Shown: positions 15,827 through 24,175 of the stretch, in pieces | Layout of the letters: each line of letters begins with the position of its first letter | How positions within the stretch are numbered: position 1 is the first letter of the stretch | Assembly (NCBI RefSeq): GCF_900108175.1 | Contig: NZ_FNVO01000001.1 | Coordinates: 99,662 to 163,661 of the forward strand | DNA: 64,000 nt | Reading direction: 5' to 3' | Source: Thermomonospora echinospora | GTDB lineage: Bacteria > Actinomycetota > Actinomycetes > Streptosporangiales > Streptosporangiaceae | Program-made: the position numbers and the translations under genes | Notes under the pieces: generated by a model | Seen by the model: only the letters and a program-made list of their open reading frames with translations | Database searches by the model: none | Told to the model about the DNA's origin: nothing

Positions 15827-17659
15827 TCAGGACTTGCGGGCCGGGGCCCCGTCCGTGGCGTACAGGGCCTCGATCTCGGCGGCGAAGTCCTGGATCACCT
15901 TGTTCCGCTTCACCTTCAGCGACGGGGTCAGGTGCCCGCCGGCCTCGGTGAAGTCGACGTCCAGGATCCGGTACTTCTTGATCGCCTCGGCGTGGCTGAC
16001 GCTCCGGTTGGCCTCGGCCACCGCGGCGTCGATGGCCGCGATCACGTCGGGGTCCTCGCGTAGCCGCTCGACGGTCAGGTCGGCGGGCTTGCCGTTGGCC
16101 TGCGCCCACGGGCCGACGGCCTCCTCGTCCAGCGTGATCAGCGCGCTGATGAACTTGCGGCCGTCGCCGACCACCAGGCACTGGCTGACCAGCGGGTGGG
16201 CGCGCAGCCGGTCCTCCAGCGGGGCGGGCGCCACGTTCTTGCCGGCCGCGGTCACCAGGATCTCCTTCTTGCGGCCGGTGATCTTCAGGAAGCCGTCGGA
16301 GTCCAGCGCGCCGAGGTCGCCGGTGTGGAACCAGCCCTCGTCGAGGGCCTCCTTGGTGGCCGCCTCGTTGCCCCAGTAGCCGCGCAGCACGTTGATGCCC
16401 TTGACCAGCACCTCGCCGTCCTCGGCGATCCGCACGGTGACGCCGGGGATGGGCTGGCCGACGGTGCCGACGCGCAGGGCGCTGGGCCGGTTGACGGTGG
16501 CCGGGGCGGTGGTCTCGGTCAGCCCGTACCCCTCCAGGATCACGATGCCGACCCCGCGGAAGAAGTGGCCGAGCCGCTCGCCGAGCGCTGCGCCGCCGGA
16601 CACCGCGTACTTGACCTGGCCGCCGACCGCGGCGCGCAGCTTGCCGTACACCAGCCGGTCGAACACCCAGTGCCTGACCTTCAGGGCCGTGCCCGGCCCG
16701 CCGGGGGCGTCCAGGGCCTTGCTGTAGGCGATGGCGGTGTCGGCGGCGGCATGGAAGATCTTCCCCTTGCCCTCGGCGGTGGCCTTCTGCTCGGCGCCGT
16801 TGTAGACCTTCTCGAACACCCGGGGCACCGCGAGCAGGAACGTGGGCCGGAAGGAGGCCAGGTCGGGCAGCAGGCTGGGGATGTCGCTGTGGCCGAGGAC
16901 GATCCCGGCCTCGATGGTGGCCACCTGGATCAGCCGGGCGAACACGTGCGCCAGCGGCAGGAACAGCAGTGTCGAGGCGCCGTCCATGGCGACCTCGCTC
17001 AGCGCGCCCTGGATGGAGTTGCGGGAGGTCTCCACGAAGTTGGCGTGGGTGAGCTCGCAGCCCTTCGGGCGCCCGGTGGTGCCGGAGGTGTAGACGAGGG
17101 TGGCGGTGTCGGTGCCCGTCCGGGAGGTGCGGCGCTCGCGGAACGTCTCGTCGGAGACCTCCGCGCCCAGGGCCGTCAGCTCCGCCACGGCGCCGGCGTC
17201 GATGCCCCATACGTGCGCCAGTCCCGGGAGTTGGTCGCGGACCTGCGCTACGACGTCCAGGTGGTCGTCGTTCTCGGCGAACATGGCCTTGGCGCCGGAG
17301 TCGGAGACGATCCACTCGACCTGCTCGGCCGAGGAGGTCTCGTAGATGGGAACGGTGACGCCGCCGGCCGCCCACACGGCGTAGTCCAGCAGCGTCCACT
17401 CGTAGCGGGTGCGGGACATCAGGGCGACCCGGTCGCCCGGCTCGACGCCCGCGGCGATGAGGCCCTTGGCCACGGCGGTGACCTCGTCGGCGAACTCGAC
17501 GGCGGTGACCGAGCTCCAGGCGTCGCCGGACCCACCGGCCTTGCGGCGCAGGACGATCCGGCCCGGCTCGCTGTCGGCGCGGGAGAAAAGCGCGTCGGTC
17601 AGATTGGTGGAGCCGGGCACCTCCACCATGGTGGGGACGCTGAACTCGCGCACGGTCAC
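15827..17659 (-). CDS. Long-chain fatty acyl-CoA synthetase (FadD15-like)
   Basis: A 610-aa AMP-forming acyl-CoA ligase that activates fatty acids with ATP and CoA. Seen: the P-loop YTSGTTGRPKG, the LEGYGLTET adenine-site motif, YWGNEAAT and TGD in the hinge region, and ITGRKKE with the C-terminal catalytic Lys in the segment before KVIQDF. The order pimB, ligase, SRPBCC protein, glucokinase resembles the mycobacterial Rv2188c-Rv2185c neighbourhood, where the ligase is FadD15. Its promoter must lie in 17660-17887, shared with the divergent cutC. Confidence 0.88.
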   Translation of the reverse strand: MTVREFSVPTMVEVPGSTNLTDALFSRADSEPGRIVLRRKAGGSGDAWSSVTAVEFADEVTAVAKGLIAAGVEPGDRVALMSRTRYEWTLLDYAVWAAGGVTVPIYETSSAEQVEWIVSDSGAKAMFAENDDHLDVVAQVRDQLPGLAHVWGIDAGAVAELTALGAEVSDETFRERRTSRTGTDTATLVYTSGTTGRPKGCELTHANFVETSRNSIQGALSEVAMDGASTLLFLPLAHVFARLIQVATIEAGIVLGHSDIPSLLPDLASFRPTFLLAVPRVFEKVYNGAEQKATAEGKGKIFHAAADTAIAYSKALDAPGGPGTALKVRHWVFDRLVYGKLRAAVGGQVKYAVSGGAALGERLGHFFRGVGIVILEGYGLTETTAPATVNRPSALRVGTVGQPIPGVTVRIAEDGEVLVKGINVLRGYWGNEAATKEALDEGWFHTGDLGALDSDGFLKITGRKKEILVTAAGKNVAPAPLEDRLRAHPLVSQCLVVGDGRKFISALITLDEEAVGPWAQANGKPADLTVERLREDPDVIAAIDAAVAEANRSVSHAEAIKKYRILDVDFTEAGGHLTPSLKVKRNKVIQDFAAEIEALYATDGAPARKS

Positions 17660-17887
17660 TCCTCCATTGAGCGCGGTAGACGGCCTGGACGACCTGGTTG
17701 GACTCGAAGGGACGGTACCGCTTCCGGCTACTGGTGGGTAGCTCCCGCCGGGAGAAGCCGTTCACGATCACGTCACATGTCCGTCTCACAGGGTATGCGG
17801 TCGGCCCTCGGCGCCGGCCCGTGCGCGGCCGTCGTCTCCCCTACGCTGGACGGCACACCCATCGCAGGGGCCGCACGAGGAGGCGCC

Positions 17888-18583
17888 ATGGCGCTGCTCG
17901 AAGTGATCGCACTGGACGCCGCCGACGCGCAGGCCGCCGAGGAGGGCGGGGCCGACCGCATCGAGGTCGTGGCCGACATGGCCGCCGACGGCCTGACCCC
18001 TGACCCGGAGGCGGTCGCTCGGATGCGCCGGGCCACCTCGCTGCCCATGCGGGCGATGCTGCGGGCCAACCCCGGCTTCCGCACCACGCCGCCGGAGCTG
18101 GACCGGCTGCGGCGCGCCGCCGGGGACCTGCGCGAGGCCGGCGTGGACGGCTTCGTCTTCGGCTTTCTGGACCAGGCCAGGAACGTGGACTTGGCCGCCA
18201 CCGGCAAGCTCGCCGCGCTCGTGGCCCCGCTGCCGTGGACGTTCCACCGCGCGCTGGACCACGCCGCCGACGCCGACCGGGCATGGCGGGCGGTCCGTGA
18301 GCTCGGCGGCACCCTGGACACGGCGCTGACCGCGGGGTCGGCGCGCGGTGTGGACGCCGGGGTGGACGTGCTGGTGCGCCGGGCGGCGGGCGACCCGGCC
18401 GCGGCGCGGATGATCATGGCCGGCGGTGGGCTGCGGCGCAAGCACGTGGCGGTGCTCGCCGCCGCCGGCGTCGGCGCCTTCCACGTCGGTGGCGCGGTCC
18501 GCCCGGACGGGTCCTGGGACGCGCCGGTGGAGGCCGGTCTCGTCCGCGAGTGGCGTGCCCTGGTCTCCGCCGCCGTGGGCTGA
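17888..18583 (+). CDS. cutC: CutC family protein (copper homeostasis family)
   Basis: A 231-aa TIM-barrel protein of the CutC family, historically linked to copper tolerance although direct metal function is disputed. Seen: LLEVIALDAADAQAAEEGGADRIE at the N-terminus, VFGFLD, WTFHRALD and IMAGGGLR, all family signatures. The ATG at 17888 has GAGGAGG about 5 nt upstream; the long frame that starts before it is not coding. It is divergent from the acyl-CoA ligase. Confidence 0.88.
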   Translation: MALLEVIALDAADAQAAEEGGADRIEVVADMAADGLTPDPEAVARMRRATSLPMRAMLRANPGFRTTPPELDRLRRAAGDLREAGVDGFVFGFLDQARNVDLAATGKLAALVAPLPWTFHRALDHAADADRAWRAVRELGGTLDTALTAGSARGVDAGVDVLVRRAAGDPAAARMIMAGGGLRRKHVAVLAAAGVGAFHVGGAVRPDGSWDAPVEAGLVREWRALVSAAVG

Positions 18584-18623
18584 GCCCCGAGCCGAACGGA
18601 CAAAAGGGCCTTATTGTCTGTTC

Positions 18624-19391
18624 ATGCGGATCCATGTGGTGAGCGACGTCCACGGCAATGTGGAGGCGCTCGGGCGGGCCGGCGAGGGCGCGGACGTGTT
18701 TATCTGCCTGGGCGATCTGATCCTGTTCATCGACTACTCCGACCACGGCCAGGGCATCTTCGCCGAACTGTTCGGGCAGGACAACGCCGATCGCTTCATC
18801 GCGCTGCGCACCGAGAAGCGGTTCGAGGAGGCGCGGGAGTTCTCCCGGGGCCTGTGGGACTCGCTGGAGGGTGGCGCCTGGCCGCACATCGAACGCGCTG
18901 TTCGCCGCCAGTACGCCGACCTGTTCGCCGCCATGCCGCAGCCGGCCTACCTGACCTATGGCAACGTCGACGTCCCGCAGATGTGGGGCGACTACGTACG
19001 CGAAGGCCACCGGGTGCTGGACGGGGAGGTCGCCGAGATCGGCGGCCTGCGGTTCGGGTTCGTCGGCGGCGGGCTGCGCACCGTCTACCGCACCCCCAAC
19101 GAGATCGACGATGAGGAGTACGCCGCCAAGGTCGCCGCGCTGGGGGAGGTGGACGTGCTGTGCTGCCACATCCCGCCGGCCGTCCCCGACCTGCTGTACG
19201 ACACCGTCGCGCGCCGGTTCGAGCGGGGCAGCGAGGCGGTGCTGGAGGCGATCCACCGCACGCAGCCGCGGTACGTGCTGTTCGGCCACGTACACCAGCC
19301 GCTGGCAAAGCGGATGCGGATCGGCCGTACCGAATGTGTCAACGTGGGGCACTTCCGGGCCGGCGGCGTCCCGTACGTGCTGGATCTTTGA
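18624..19391 (+). CDS. Calcineurin-like metallophosphoesterase
   Basis: A 255-aa metal-dependent phosphoesterase. Seen: the metal ligands in the expected order, VVSDVHGN (DxH), CLGDL (GD), TYGNVD (GN), CCHIPP (H) and FGHVHQPL (GHxH). The likely start ATG at 18624 begins right at the catalytic N-terminus with no good ribosome-binding site. Substrate class (nucleotide, phosphoprotein or other) cannot be deduced. It lies between cutC and the SRPBCC gene on the same strand. Confidence 0.85.
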   Translation: MRIHVVSDVHGNVEALGRAGEGADVFICLGDLILFIDYSDHGQGIFAELFGQDNADRFIALRTEKRFEEAREFSRGLWDSLEGGAWPHIERAVRRQYADLFAAMPQPAYLTYGNVDVPQMWGDYVREGHRVLDGEVAEIGGLRFGFVGGGLRTVYRTPNEIDDEEYAAKVAALGEVDVLCCHIPPAVPDLLYDTVARRFERGSEAVLEAIHRTQPRYVLFGHVHQPLAKRMRIGRTECVNVGHFRAGGVPYVLDL

Positions 19392-19477
19392 AGATACTGA
19401 TCACGGACGGCCCGGCACCGGGCCCGCGGCGGACGTGCAGGGCGTAAGGGCGTTAAGGCGTGAAGGGAAGGCATCCG

Positions 19478-19915
19478 ATGGCGGACCGCGCGAGTTCTTC
19501 CATCACCATCAGGGCGGACCGGGACGAGATCATGGCGGTCATCGCCGATCTGCCGTCCTACCCCGAGTGGGCCGGTGGGATCCGCGACGTCGAGGTGCTG
19601 GAGACCGGGCCGGACGGGCGCCCGGCCCGGGCCCGGCTGACGATCGACGCCGGCCCGATCAAGGACACCTACGGGCTGGCCTACACCTGGGACCCCGACG
19701 GCGACGGGGTGCACTGGGAGCTGGTGGAGAAGGGCAACGTGGTCTCCGCGCTGCACGGCTCCTACCGGCTGGCCGGCGCCGGGCAGCACACCGAGGTCAC
19801 CTACGAGCTGGCGGTGGACGTCCGGGTGCCGATGATCGGGCTGGTCAAGCGCAAGGGCGAGAAGATGATCATCGATTCGGCGCTGAAGGGGCTCAAGCGG
19901 TACGTCGAGCGCTGA
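19478..19915 (+). CDS. SRPBCC/polyketide cyclase-like lipid-binding protein (Rv2185c-like)
   Basis: A 145-aa START/SRPBCC helix-grip protein that is expected to bind a hydrophobic ligand. Seen: ITIRADRDEIMAVIADLPSYPEWAGGI at the N-terminus and a C-terminal amphipathic helix MIIDSALKGLKRYVE. The ATG at 19478 has AAGGGAAGG upstream. In mycobacteria the homologous gene lies near fadD15 and pimB, matching this region. A hairpin (about 19918-19954) follows the stop. Confidence 0.82.
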   Translation: MADRASSSITIRADRDEIMAVIADLPSYPEWAGGIRDVEVLETGPDGRPARARLTIDAGPIKDTYGLAYTWDPDGDGVHWELVEKGNVVSALHGSYRLAGAGQHTEVTYELAVDVRVPMIGLVKRKGEKMIIDSALKGLKRYVER

Positions 19916-19982
19916 GTGACACCTTCGTCACCGGTATCGGGGCGATACGGTGTCTGACCGATGACGGATGGATGATGTTCTC

Positions 19983-20351
19983 ATGACGGACCGGTCGGAC
20001 CAGTCGGACGACGTCCTCGACGAGGCCGCCGGGCTGCTGGACGGCCTGCGCCGGTGGATGCGGGCCCCCGGCGGCGAGCGGACTGGGGACGTCTGGGAGC
20101 GGGCCGTCGGACAGGACTCCCCGCACATCGCCGTCGAATGCCGCTACTGTCCCCTGTGCCGCGCCATGGCGGCCGCCCGGGCGTCCGGCGGTGACGTCGA
20201 GGGCCGTCTGCTGGAGGCCGCTAGGTCGCTGCTGGCGGCGGCCGGGGACTTCCTGGACGGTTTGGAGCGGTCCCGTCCGCCGTGCACCGGCACCGGGCGG
20301 GAGGGCCCCGACGGGGATTCCGCCGACATCCGACGAGCTGAGGGATCCTGA
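19983..20351 (+). CDS. Small protein upstream of glucokinase, SCO2127/DUF5304-like
   Basis: A 122-aa acidic helical protein. Seen: a DEAAGLLDGLRRW helix and the segment CRYCPLCRA with three Cys spaced C-x2-C-x2-C, which could hold a metal or be redox-active. Position directly before the ROK glucokinase matches Streptomyces SCO2127, reported to affect glucose-dependent repression; I infer homology from position and size, not from an alignment. The ATG at 19983 gives the shorter product; 19968 is possible. The next gene begins 13 bases later. Confidence 0.65.
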   Translation: MTDRSDQSDDVLDEAAGLLDGLRRWMRAPGGERTGDVWERAVGQDSPHIAVECRYCPLCRAMAAARASGGDVEGRLLEAARSLLAAAGDFLDGLERSRPPCTGTGREGPDGDSADIRRAEGS

Positions 20352-20364
20352 GGAGGAGACGTTC

Positions 20365-21312
20365 ATGGCGCTGACCATCGGCGTGGACGTGGGAGGCACG
20401 AAGGTCGCGGCCGGCGTGGTCGACGACGGCGGGCGGATCCTGGAACAGGTGCGCAGGCCCACCCCCTCCACCGATCCCCGGCAGACCGCCGAGGTCATCG
20501 CCGAGGTGGTCGACCTGCTGAAGGGCAAGTACGAGCAGGTCGAGGCGGTCGGGCTGGGCGCGGCCGGCTTCGTTGACGAGGCCCGCGCCACCGTGCTGTT
20601 CGCCCCCAACCTGGCCTGGCGGGACGAGCCGATCAAGGACAAGGTCGAGGAACTGGTCGGGATGCCGGTGGTGGTGGAGAACGACGCCAACGCCACCGCC
20701 TGGGGGGAGTTCCGGTTCGGCGCCGGGCGCGGCGAGCGGTTCCTGGTGCTGGTCGCCCTGGGCACCGGCATCGGCGGCGGCATCGTGGTGGACGGCGAGT
20801 TGTACCGGGGCCGGTTCGGGCTGGCCGGCGAGATCGGCCACCTGCGGATGGTGCCCGATGGCCGCCGCTGCGGCTGCGGCAACCGCGGCTGCTGGGAGCA
20901 GTACGCCAGCGGCAACGCCCTCGTCCACGAGGCCCGCGAACTGGCCCGGGTCGCCCCGCTGATGGCCGCCCGGCTGCTGGAGCTGGGCGACGGCACCCCC
21001 GAGGGCGTCGGCGGCCTGGAGATCACCCAGGCGGCCCGTGAGGGCGACCGGGCCGCGCTGGAGTGCTTCGGCACCGTGGCGGCGTGGGCCGGGCAGGGGC
21101 TGGCCGACCTGGCCGCGATCCTGGACCCGGGCGCGTTCATCATCGGGGGCGGGCTGTCGGACGCCGGCGACCTGCTGCTGGAGCCCGTCCGCGCCGCGTT
21201 CGAGGCCGCGGTGACCGGGCGTGGCTACCGCAGGCTGCCCGAGGTCCGGATCGCCGAACTCGGCTCGGCCGCGGGCATCGTGGGCGCCGCCGACCTGGCC
21301 CGCCAGCGCTGA
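20365..21312 (+). CDS. glkA: ROK family glucokinase
   Basis: A 315-aa ATP-dependent glucose kinase of the ROK family. Seen: the phosphate-binding GVDVGGTKVAAGVV, the catalytic Asp in VENDANATAWGE, ALGTGIGGG, and the zinc-binding EIGHLR with CGCGNRGCWEQYAS. A strong AGGAGGAG ribosome-binding site lies 9 nt before the ATG. In streptomycetes this enzyme also mediates carbon catabolite repression; the adjacent SCO2127-like gene supports the same role here. Confidence 0.92.
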   Translation: MALTIGVDVGGTKVAAGVVDDGGRILEQVRRPTPSTDPRQTAEVIAEVVDLLKGKYEQVEAVGLGAAGFVDEARATVLFAPNLAWRDEPIKDKVEELVGMPVVVENDANATAWGEFRFGAGRGERFLVLVALGTGIGGGIVVDGELYRGRFGLAGEIGHLRMVPDGRRCGCGNRGCWEQYASGNALVHEARELARVAPLMAARLLELGDGTPEGVGGLEITQAAREGDRAALECFGTVAAWAGQGLADLAAILDPGAFIIGGGLSDAGDLLLEPVRAAFEAAVTGRGYRRLPEVRIAELGSAAGIVGAADLARQR

Positions 21313-21322
21313 CCGCCCCGCG

Positions 21323-22039
21323 GTGACGACGGTACGGGCGCTCAGCTACAACATCAGGTCCCTGCGGGACGACCGGGCCGCGCTGATGCGGGTCATCCGG
21401 GCCTGCGACGCCGACCTGGTGTGCCTGCAGGAGGCGCCGCGCCTGCTGAACTGGCGCGCCCGCCGGCGGGCCCTGGCCGCCCGGACCGGGCTGACGCCGG
21501 CCGCCGGCCGCCGCCCCGCCGGGCTGGCGGTGCTGGCCGGGCCGCGCGCCCGTCGCGTCCATGCCGAGTACCACTTGCTCACCCGGATACCCGGGCTGCA
21601 CCGCCGGGGCCTGGCCCTGGCGGTGCTGGAGATCGACGGCGCCCGGGTGATCGCCGCCTGCACCCATCTGGACCTGGCCGAGGACGCCCGGCGCACCCAC
21701 ACCGCCGAGGTGATCGGCCTGCTGGAACGGGCCCGCCGCAGATTTCAGGCCCCGGTGGTGCTCGGCGGCGACATCAACGAGGAGCCCGGCGGGCCGTCCT
21801 GGGACCTGCTGACCAGCGTGTTCACCGACGCCTACGCCGCCGCCCCGCGCGGCCCCGCCCCCACCTTCTCCGCTCGCCGCCCTCGCAGGCGGATCGACGC
21901 CATCTTCACCGACCCCGGCATCGAGGTCATCGGCTGCGGCGTCCCCTCCGACGCCGCCCCACCCGCCGATTACACCCGGGCCACCGACCACCTGCCGGTC
22001 CTCGCCGACCTGAGACTCCCGAACGAACCACAGAACTAG
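21323..22039 (+). CDS. Endonuclease/exonuclease/phosphatase family hydrolase
   Basis: A 238-aa EEP (DNase I-like) metal-dependent phosphodiesterase. Seen in order: LSYNIRSL (Asn), DLVCLQEAP (catalytic Glu), THLD, GGDINEEP (Asp/Asn) and TDHLPV (final Asp-His). No signal peptide. The start is GTG at 21323, 10 bases after the glucokinase stop, so it probably shares that transcript. Substrate unknown; nucleic acid repair or phospholipid head groups are both possible for this fold. Confidence 0.82.
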   Translation: MTTVRALSYNIRSLRDDRAALMRVIRACDADLVCLQEAPRLLNWRARRRALAARTGLTPAAGRRPAGLAVLAGPRARRVHAEYHLLTRIPGLHRRGLALAVLEIDGARVIAACTHLDLAEDARRTHTAEVIGLLERARRRFQAPVVLGGDINEEPGGPSWDLLTSVFTDAYAAAPRGPAPTFSARRPRRRIDAIFTDPGIEVIGCGVPSDAAPPADYTRATDHLPVLADLRLPNEPQN

Positions 22040-22040
22040 C

Positions 22041-22260
22041 CGACGGCGCTGTCGTCGGTGTCGTGAGGGTCGTCGCTCGTGCGCGGGACCAGGGTGGCGG
22101 AGCTGCTGGTGGGTGGGTGCGGCGACCGCTTGGGGGTTAGACGACGGCGCTGTCGTCGGTGTCGTGAGGGTCGTCGCTCGTGCGCGGGACCAGGGTGGCG
22201 GAGCCGCTGGTGGGTGGGTGCGGCGATCGCCTGGGGTTAGACGACGGCGCCGTCGTCGGT
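22041..22260. repeat. Tandem ~100-bp copies of the 3' end of the neighbouring gene
   Basis: Two nearly identical units begin at 22041 and 22142 (period 101), and a third, more diverged copy beginning at 22242 is the real 3' end of the minus-strand gene at 22237-23085. Translated on the minus strand, each extra unit gives a C-terminus like that of the gene (LVPRTSDDPHDTDDSAVV then stop, against LVLRMGDDPHDTDDGAVV then stop). The units therefore come from tandem duplication of the gene's tail beyond its stop codon. Confidence 0.8.
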
Positions 22261-23085
22261 GTCGTGGGGGTCGTCGCCCATGCGCAGGACCAAGGTGACG
22301 AAGCCGCCGATGAACGCGGCGACCGCCAGGAACGCCGCCCAGCCGGGGACGCTCCAGCCGAGGATCACCGTGACCAGCAGGTAGAGGGGGCCGCCGACCA
22401 GACAGAGCCAGGCGGTCTTGGTGATCGGGTCGGTGCTGGGCAGCGGCGGGGGCGGCGGCGGGACGTAGTGGCCCTCGTCGTCGGGGGGCGGCGGCTCCGG
22501 GTCGTCGGCGGGCTTGATCACCCGGGAGATCGGCAGCAGCCCGGCGCGGTCCTCGCCCTCGTCGGCCGGCCCGGGCTGTGCGCGTCCGGCCGGCGGCTCG
22601 TCGATGTTCTCCTGCTCGGGCCACGGGGTCTCGCCGTCGGCGGGCACGGTGTCGAAGCCGGCGACGATCTCGGCCCAGATGGCGTCCTCGTCGCGTTCGG
22701 CGGTGGTGCCGGCGACCGAGTCGGCGGGACGGGGTTCGGCCCGGCCGCGCGGCGACGGGTCGACGGCGCCCGGGTCCGCCGGGCCGGAGTCGGGGTCGGG
22801 GCCGTCGGCCGGATCGCCGTCGGCGGCCCGCAACCGGGTCAGGTGGGTGTGCAGGATGCCCTCGGCGGCCGACTGCATCGCGGTGTCGACGTAGAGGCGG
22901 TCCAGCGAGTCGCCGTCCGTCCCGGTGATGCGCGGGCCCGTCTCGTCGGGGTCGGGGGTAGGGGTCACGTAGGCGGCGACCCCGGCCTCCCGCAGCGCTT
23001 CCAGCATGGTGTCGGCCAGGTGGGGGGCCAGATCTATCAGCGGAGCGTACGAGTCGGCGTCCAGTCCATTGCCACGGCGCTTCAC
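22237..23085 (-). CDS. Proline-rich protein with two C-terminal membrane helices, function unknown
   Basis: A 282-aa protein not recognised beyond layout. Seen: an N-terminal globular part (about 1-90, with SYAPLIDLAPHLADTMLEAL and GTDGDSLDRLYVDTA), a long acidic Pro-rich linker (about 90-215, including a run of eight prolines broken by one leucine), and two hydrophobic helices (about 220-265) before a short acidic tail. GTG at 23085 has AAGGAGC upstream. Similar proteins occur near glkA in other actinomycetes as far as I recall. The 3' end is the source of the tandem repeat beside it. Confidence 0.7.
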   Translation of the reverse strand: MKRRGNGLDADSYAPLIDLAPHLADTMLEALREAGVAAYVTPTPDPDETGPRITGTDGDSLDRLYVDTAMQSAAEGILHTHLTRLRAADGDPADGPDPDSGPADPGAVDPSPRGRAEPRPADSVAGTTAERDEDAIWAEIVAGFDTVPADGETPWPEQENIDEPPAGRAQPGPADEGEDRAGLLPISRVIKPADDPEPPPPDDEGHYVPPPPPPLPSTDPITKTAWLCLVGGPLYLLVTVILGWSVPGWAAFLAVAAFIGGFVTLVLRMGDDPHDTDDGAVV

Positions 23086-23458
23086 GGGGCCGGCTCCTTC
23101 GACGACTCAGGCGTGACCGACGGCACCGGCATGACGGCCTCCGCTCCCCAATCACGTGACTCCCCAAGGTACCCGCCGCGCCACCCGGCCGGGCCCCGGA
23201 AGTGCACTCCCGCGTGGGTTCTACGGTATTCGTTCGGCGGCGTTGGGCAAGACGGCAATGCCCCATTGTGTGCGACTTCCACGACGAACGCGCCGGCCGG
23301 CCGCGCCTTGCCGGGCGTTGCCGCCCCGGTGGTGTGGGCATGGGTGTCCGGAGATGGGAAGATGACCCATCATCATCGCCGCGTCGCGGTGCGGCGGGGC
23401 GTGGTGAGACAAGACGAGCGGGGGCCGCGGGCACGGCGCGGCCGAGGAAGGTGTCGGC
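23086..23458. other. 373-bp divergent intergenic region
   Basis: No gene recognised. It must hold promoters for the leftward proline-rich protein gene and the rightward acyltransferase gene. An inverted repeat GATGGG/CCCATC with a 7-nt loop lies near 23353-23372 and could be an operator. Confidence 0.4.
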
Positions 23459-24175
23459 ATGTTCTGGTTCTGGGTGCTGCTCCGGATCGTCCTCTCACCG
23501 ATCATGTACCTGCTGTGGCGGCCGCGGAACTCCGGCATGGAGAACGTGCCGAAGTCGGGTGCGGCGCTGCTGGTCAGCAACCACCAGTCGTTCGCCGACC
23601 ACTTCTTCGGGCCGCTGCCGCTGCGCCGCCGGATCTTCTTCATCGGCAAGGCCGAGTACTTCTCCGGCCGTGGCCTCAAGGGGCTGGTCAGCAAGGCGTT
23701 CTTCACCGGGGTGGGCGTGGTGCCGGTGGACCGTACCGGCGGCAAGGCCAGTGAGGCCGCGTTGCAGACCGGGCTGCGCATCCTGGCGGAGGGCAAGCTG
23801 CTGGGGATCTATCCCGAGGGCACCCGGGCGCCCGACAACCGGCTCTACAGGGGCAAGACCGGGGTGGCCCGGCTGGCGCTGCAGTCGCGGGTGCCGGTCA
23901 TCCCGATGGCGATGCTCAACACCTTCGAGCTGATGCCGTCCGGCCAGCCCTACCCCCGGCTCGGCGTGCGGCCCGGGGTGCGCTTCGGCCGGCCGATGGA
24001 CTTCTCCCGCTACTACGGCATGGAGGACGACCGGGAGGTCCTGCGCAAGGTCACCGACGAGATCATGCAGGCCATCCGGGAGCTGTCCGGCCAGGAGTAC
24101 GTCGACCGCTACGCCGCGGAGGTCAAGGCGGAGATGGCGGGCAAGGCCCCGCGCCCGGTCGACGACGACGAGTGA
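23459..24175 (+). CDS. 1-acylglycerol-3-phosphate acyltransferase (PlsC family)
   Basis: A 238-aa membrane-associated acyltransferase making phosphatidic acid or a related lipid. Seen: an N-terminal hydrophobic segment, the NHQSFAD block (HX4D catalytic pair), the glycerol-phosphate site YPEGTRAP, and VPVIPMA. GAGGAAG lies upstream of the ATG. Its last codons overlap the next gene in a GTGA, so it is coupled to the sensor kinase. A mannosyl-lipid acyltransferase role is an alternative for this family. Confidence 0.87.
   Translation: MFWFWVLLRIVLSPIMYLLWRPRNSGMENVPKSGAALLVSNHQSFADHFFGPLPLRRRIFFIGKAEYFSGRGLKGLVSKAFFTGVGVVPVDRTGGKASEAALQTGLRILAEGKLLGIYPEGTRAPDNRLYRGKTGVARLALQSRVPVIPMAMLNTFELMPSGQPYPRLGVRPGVRFGRPMDFSRYYGMEDDREVLRKVTDEIMQAIRELSGQEYVDRYAAEVKAEMAGKAPRPVDDDE

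Noticed and set aside
15801-17789. Second minus-strand frame as long as the acyl-CoA ligase
   Set aside because: It is a frame-shifted reading of the ligase gene; the real frame has all AMP-ligase motifs.
21140-23434. Long minus-strand frame of 764 codons
   Set aside because: Overlaps the EEP hydrolase and the proline-rich protein gene in other frames and shows only low-complexity Arg/Gly/Pro sequence.
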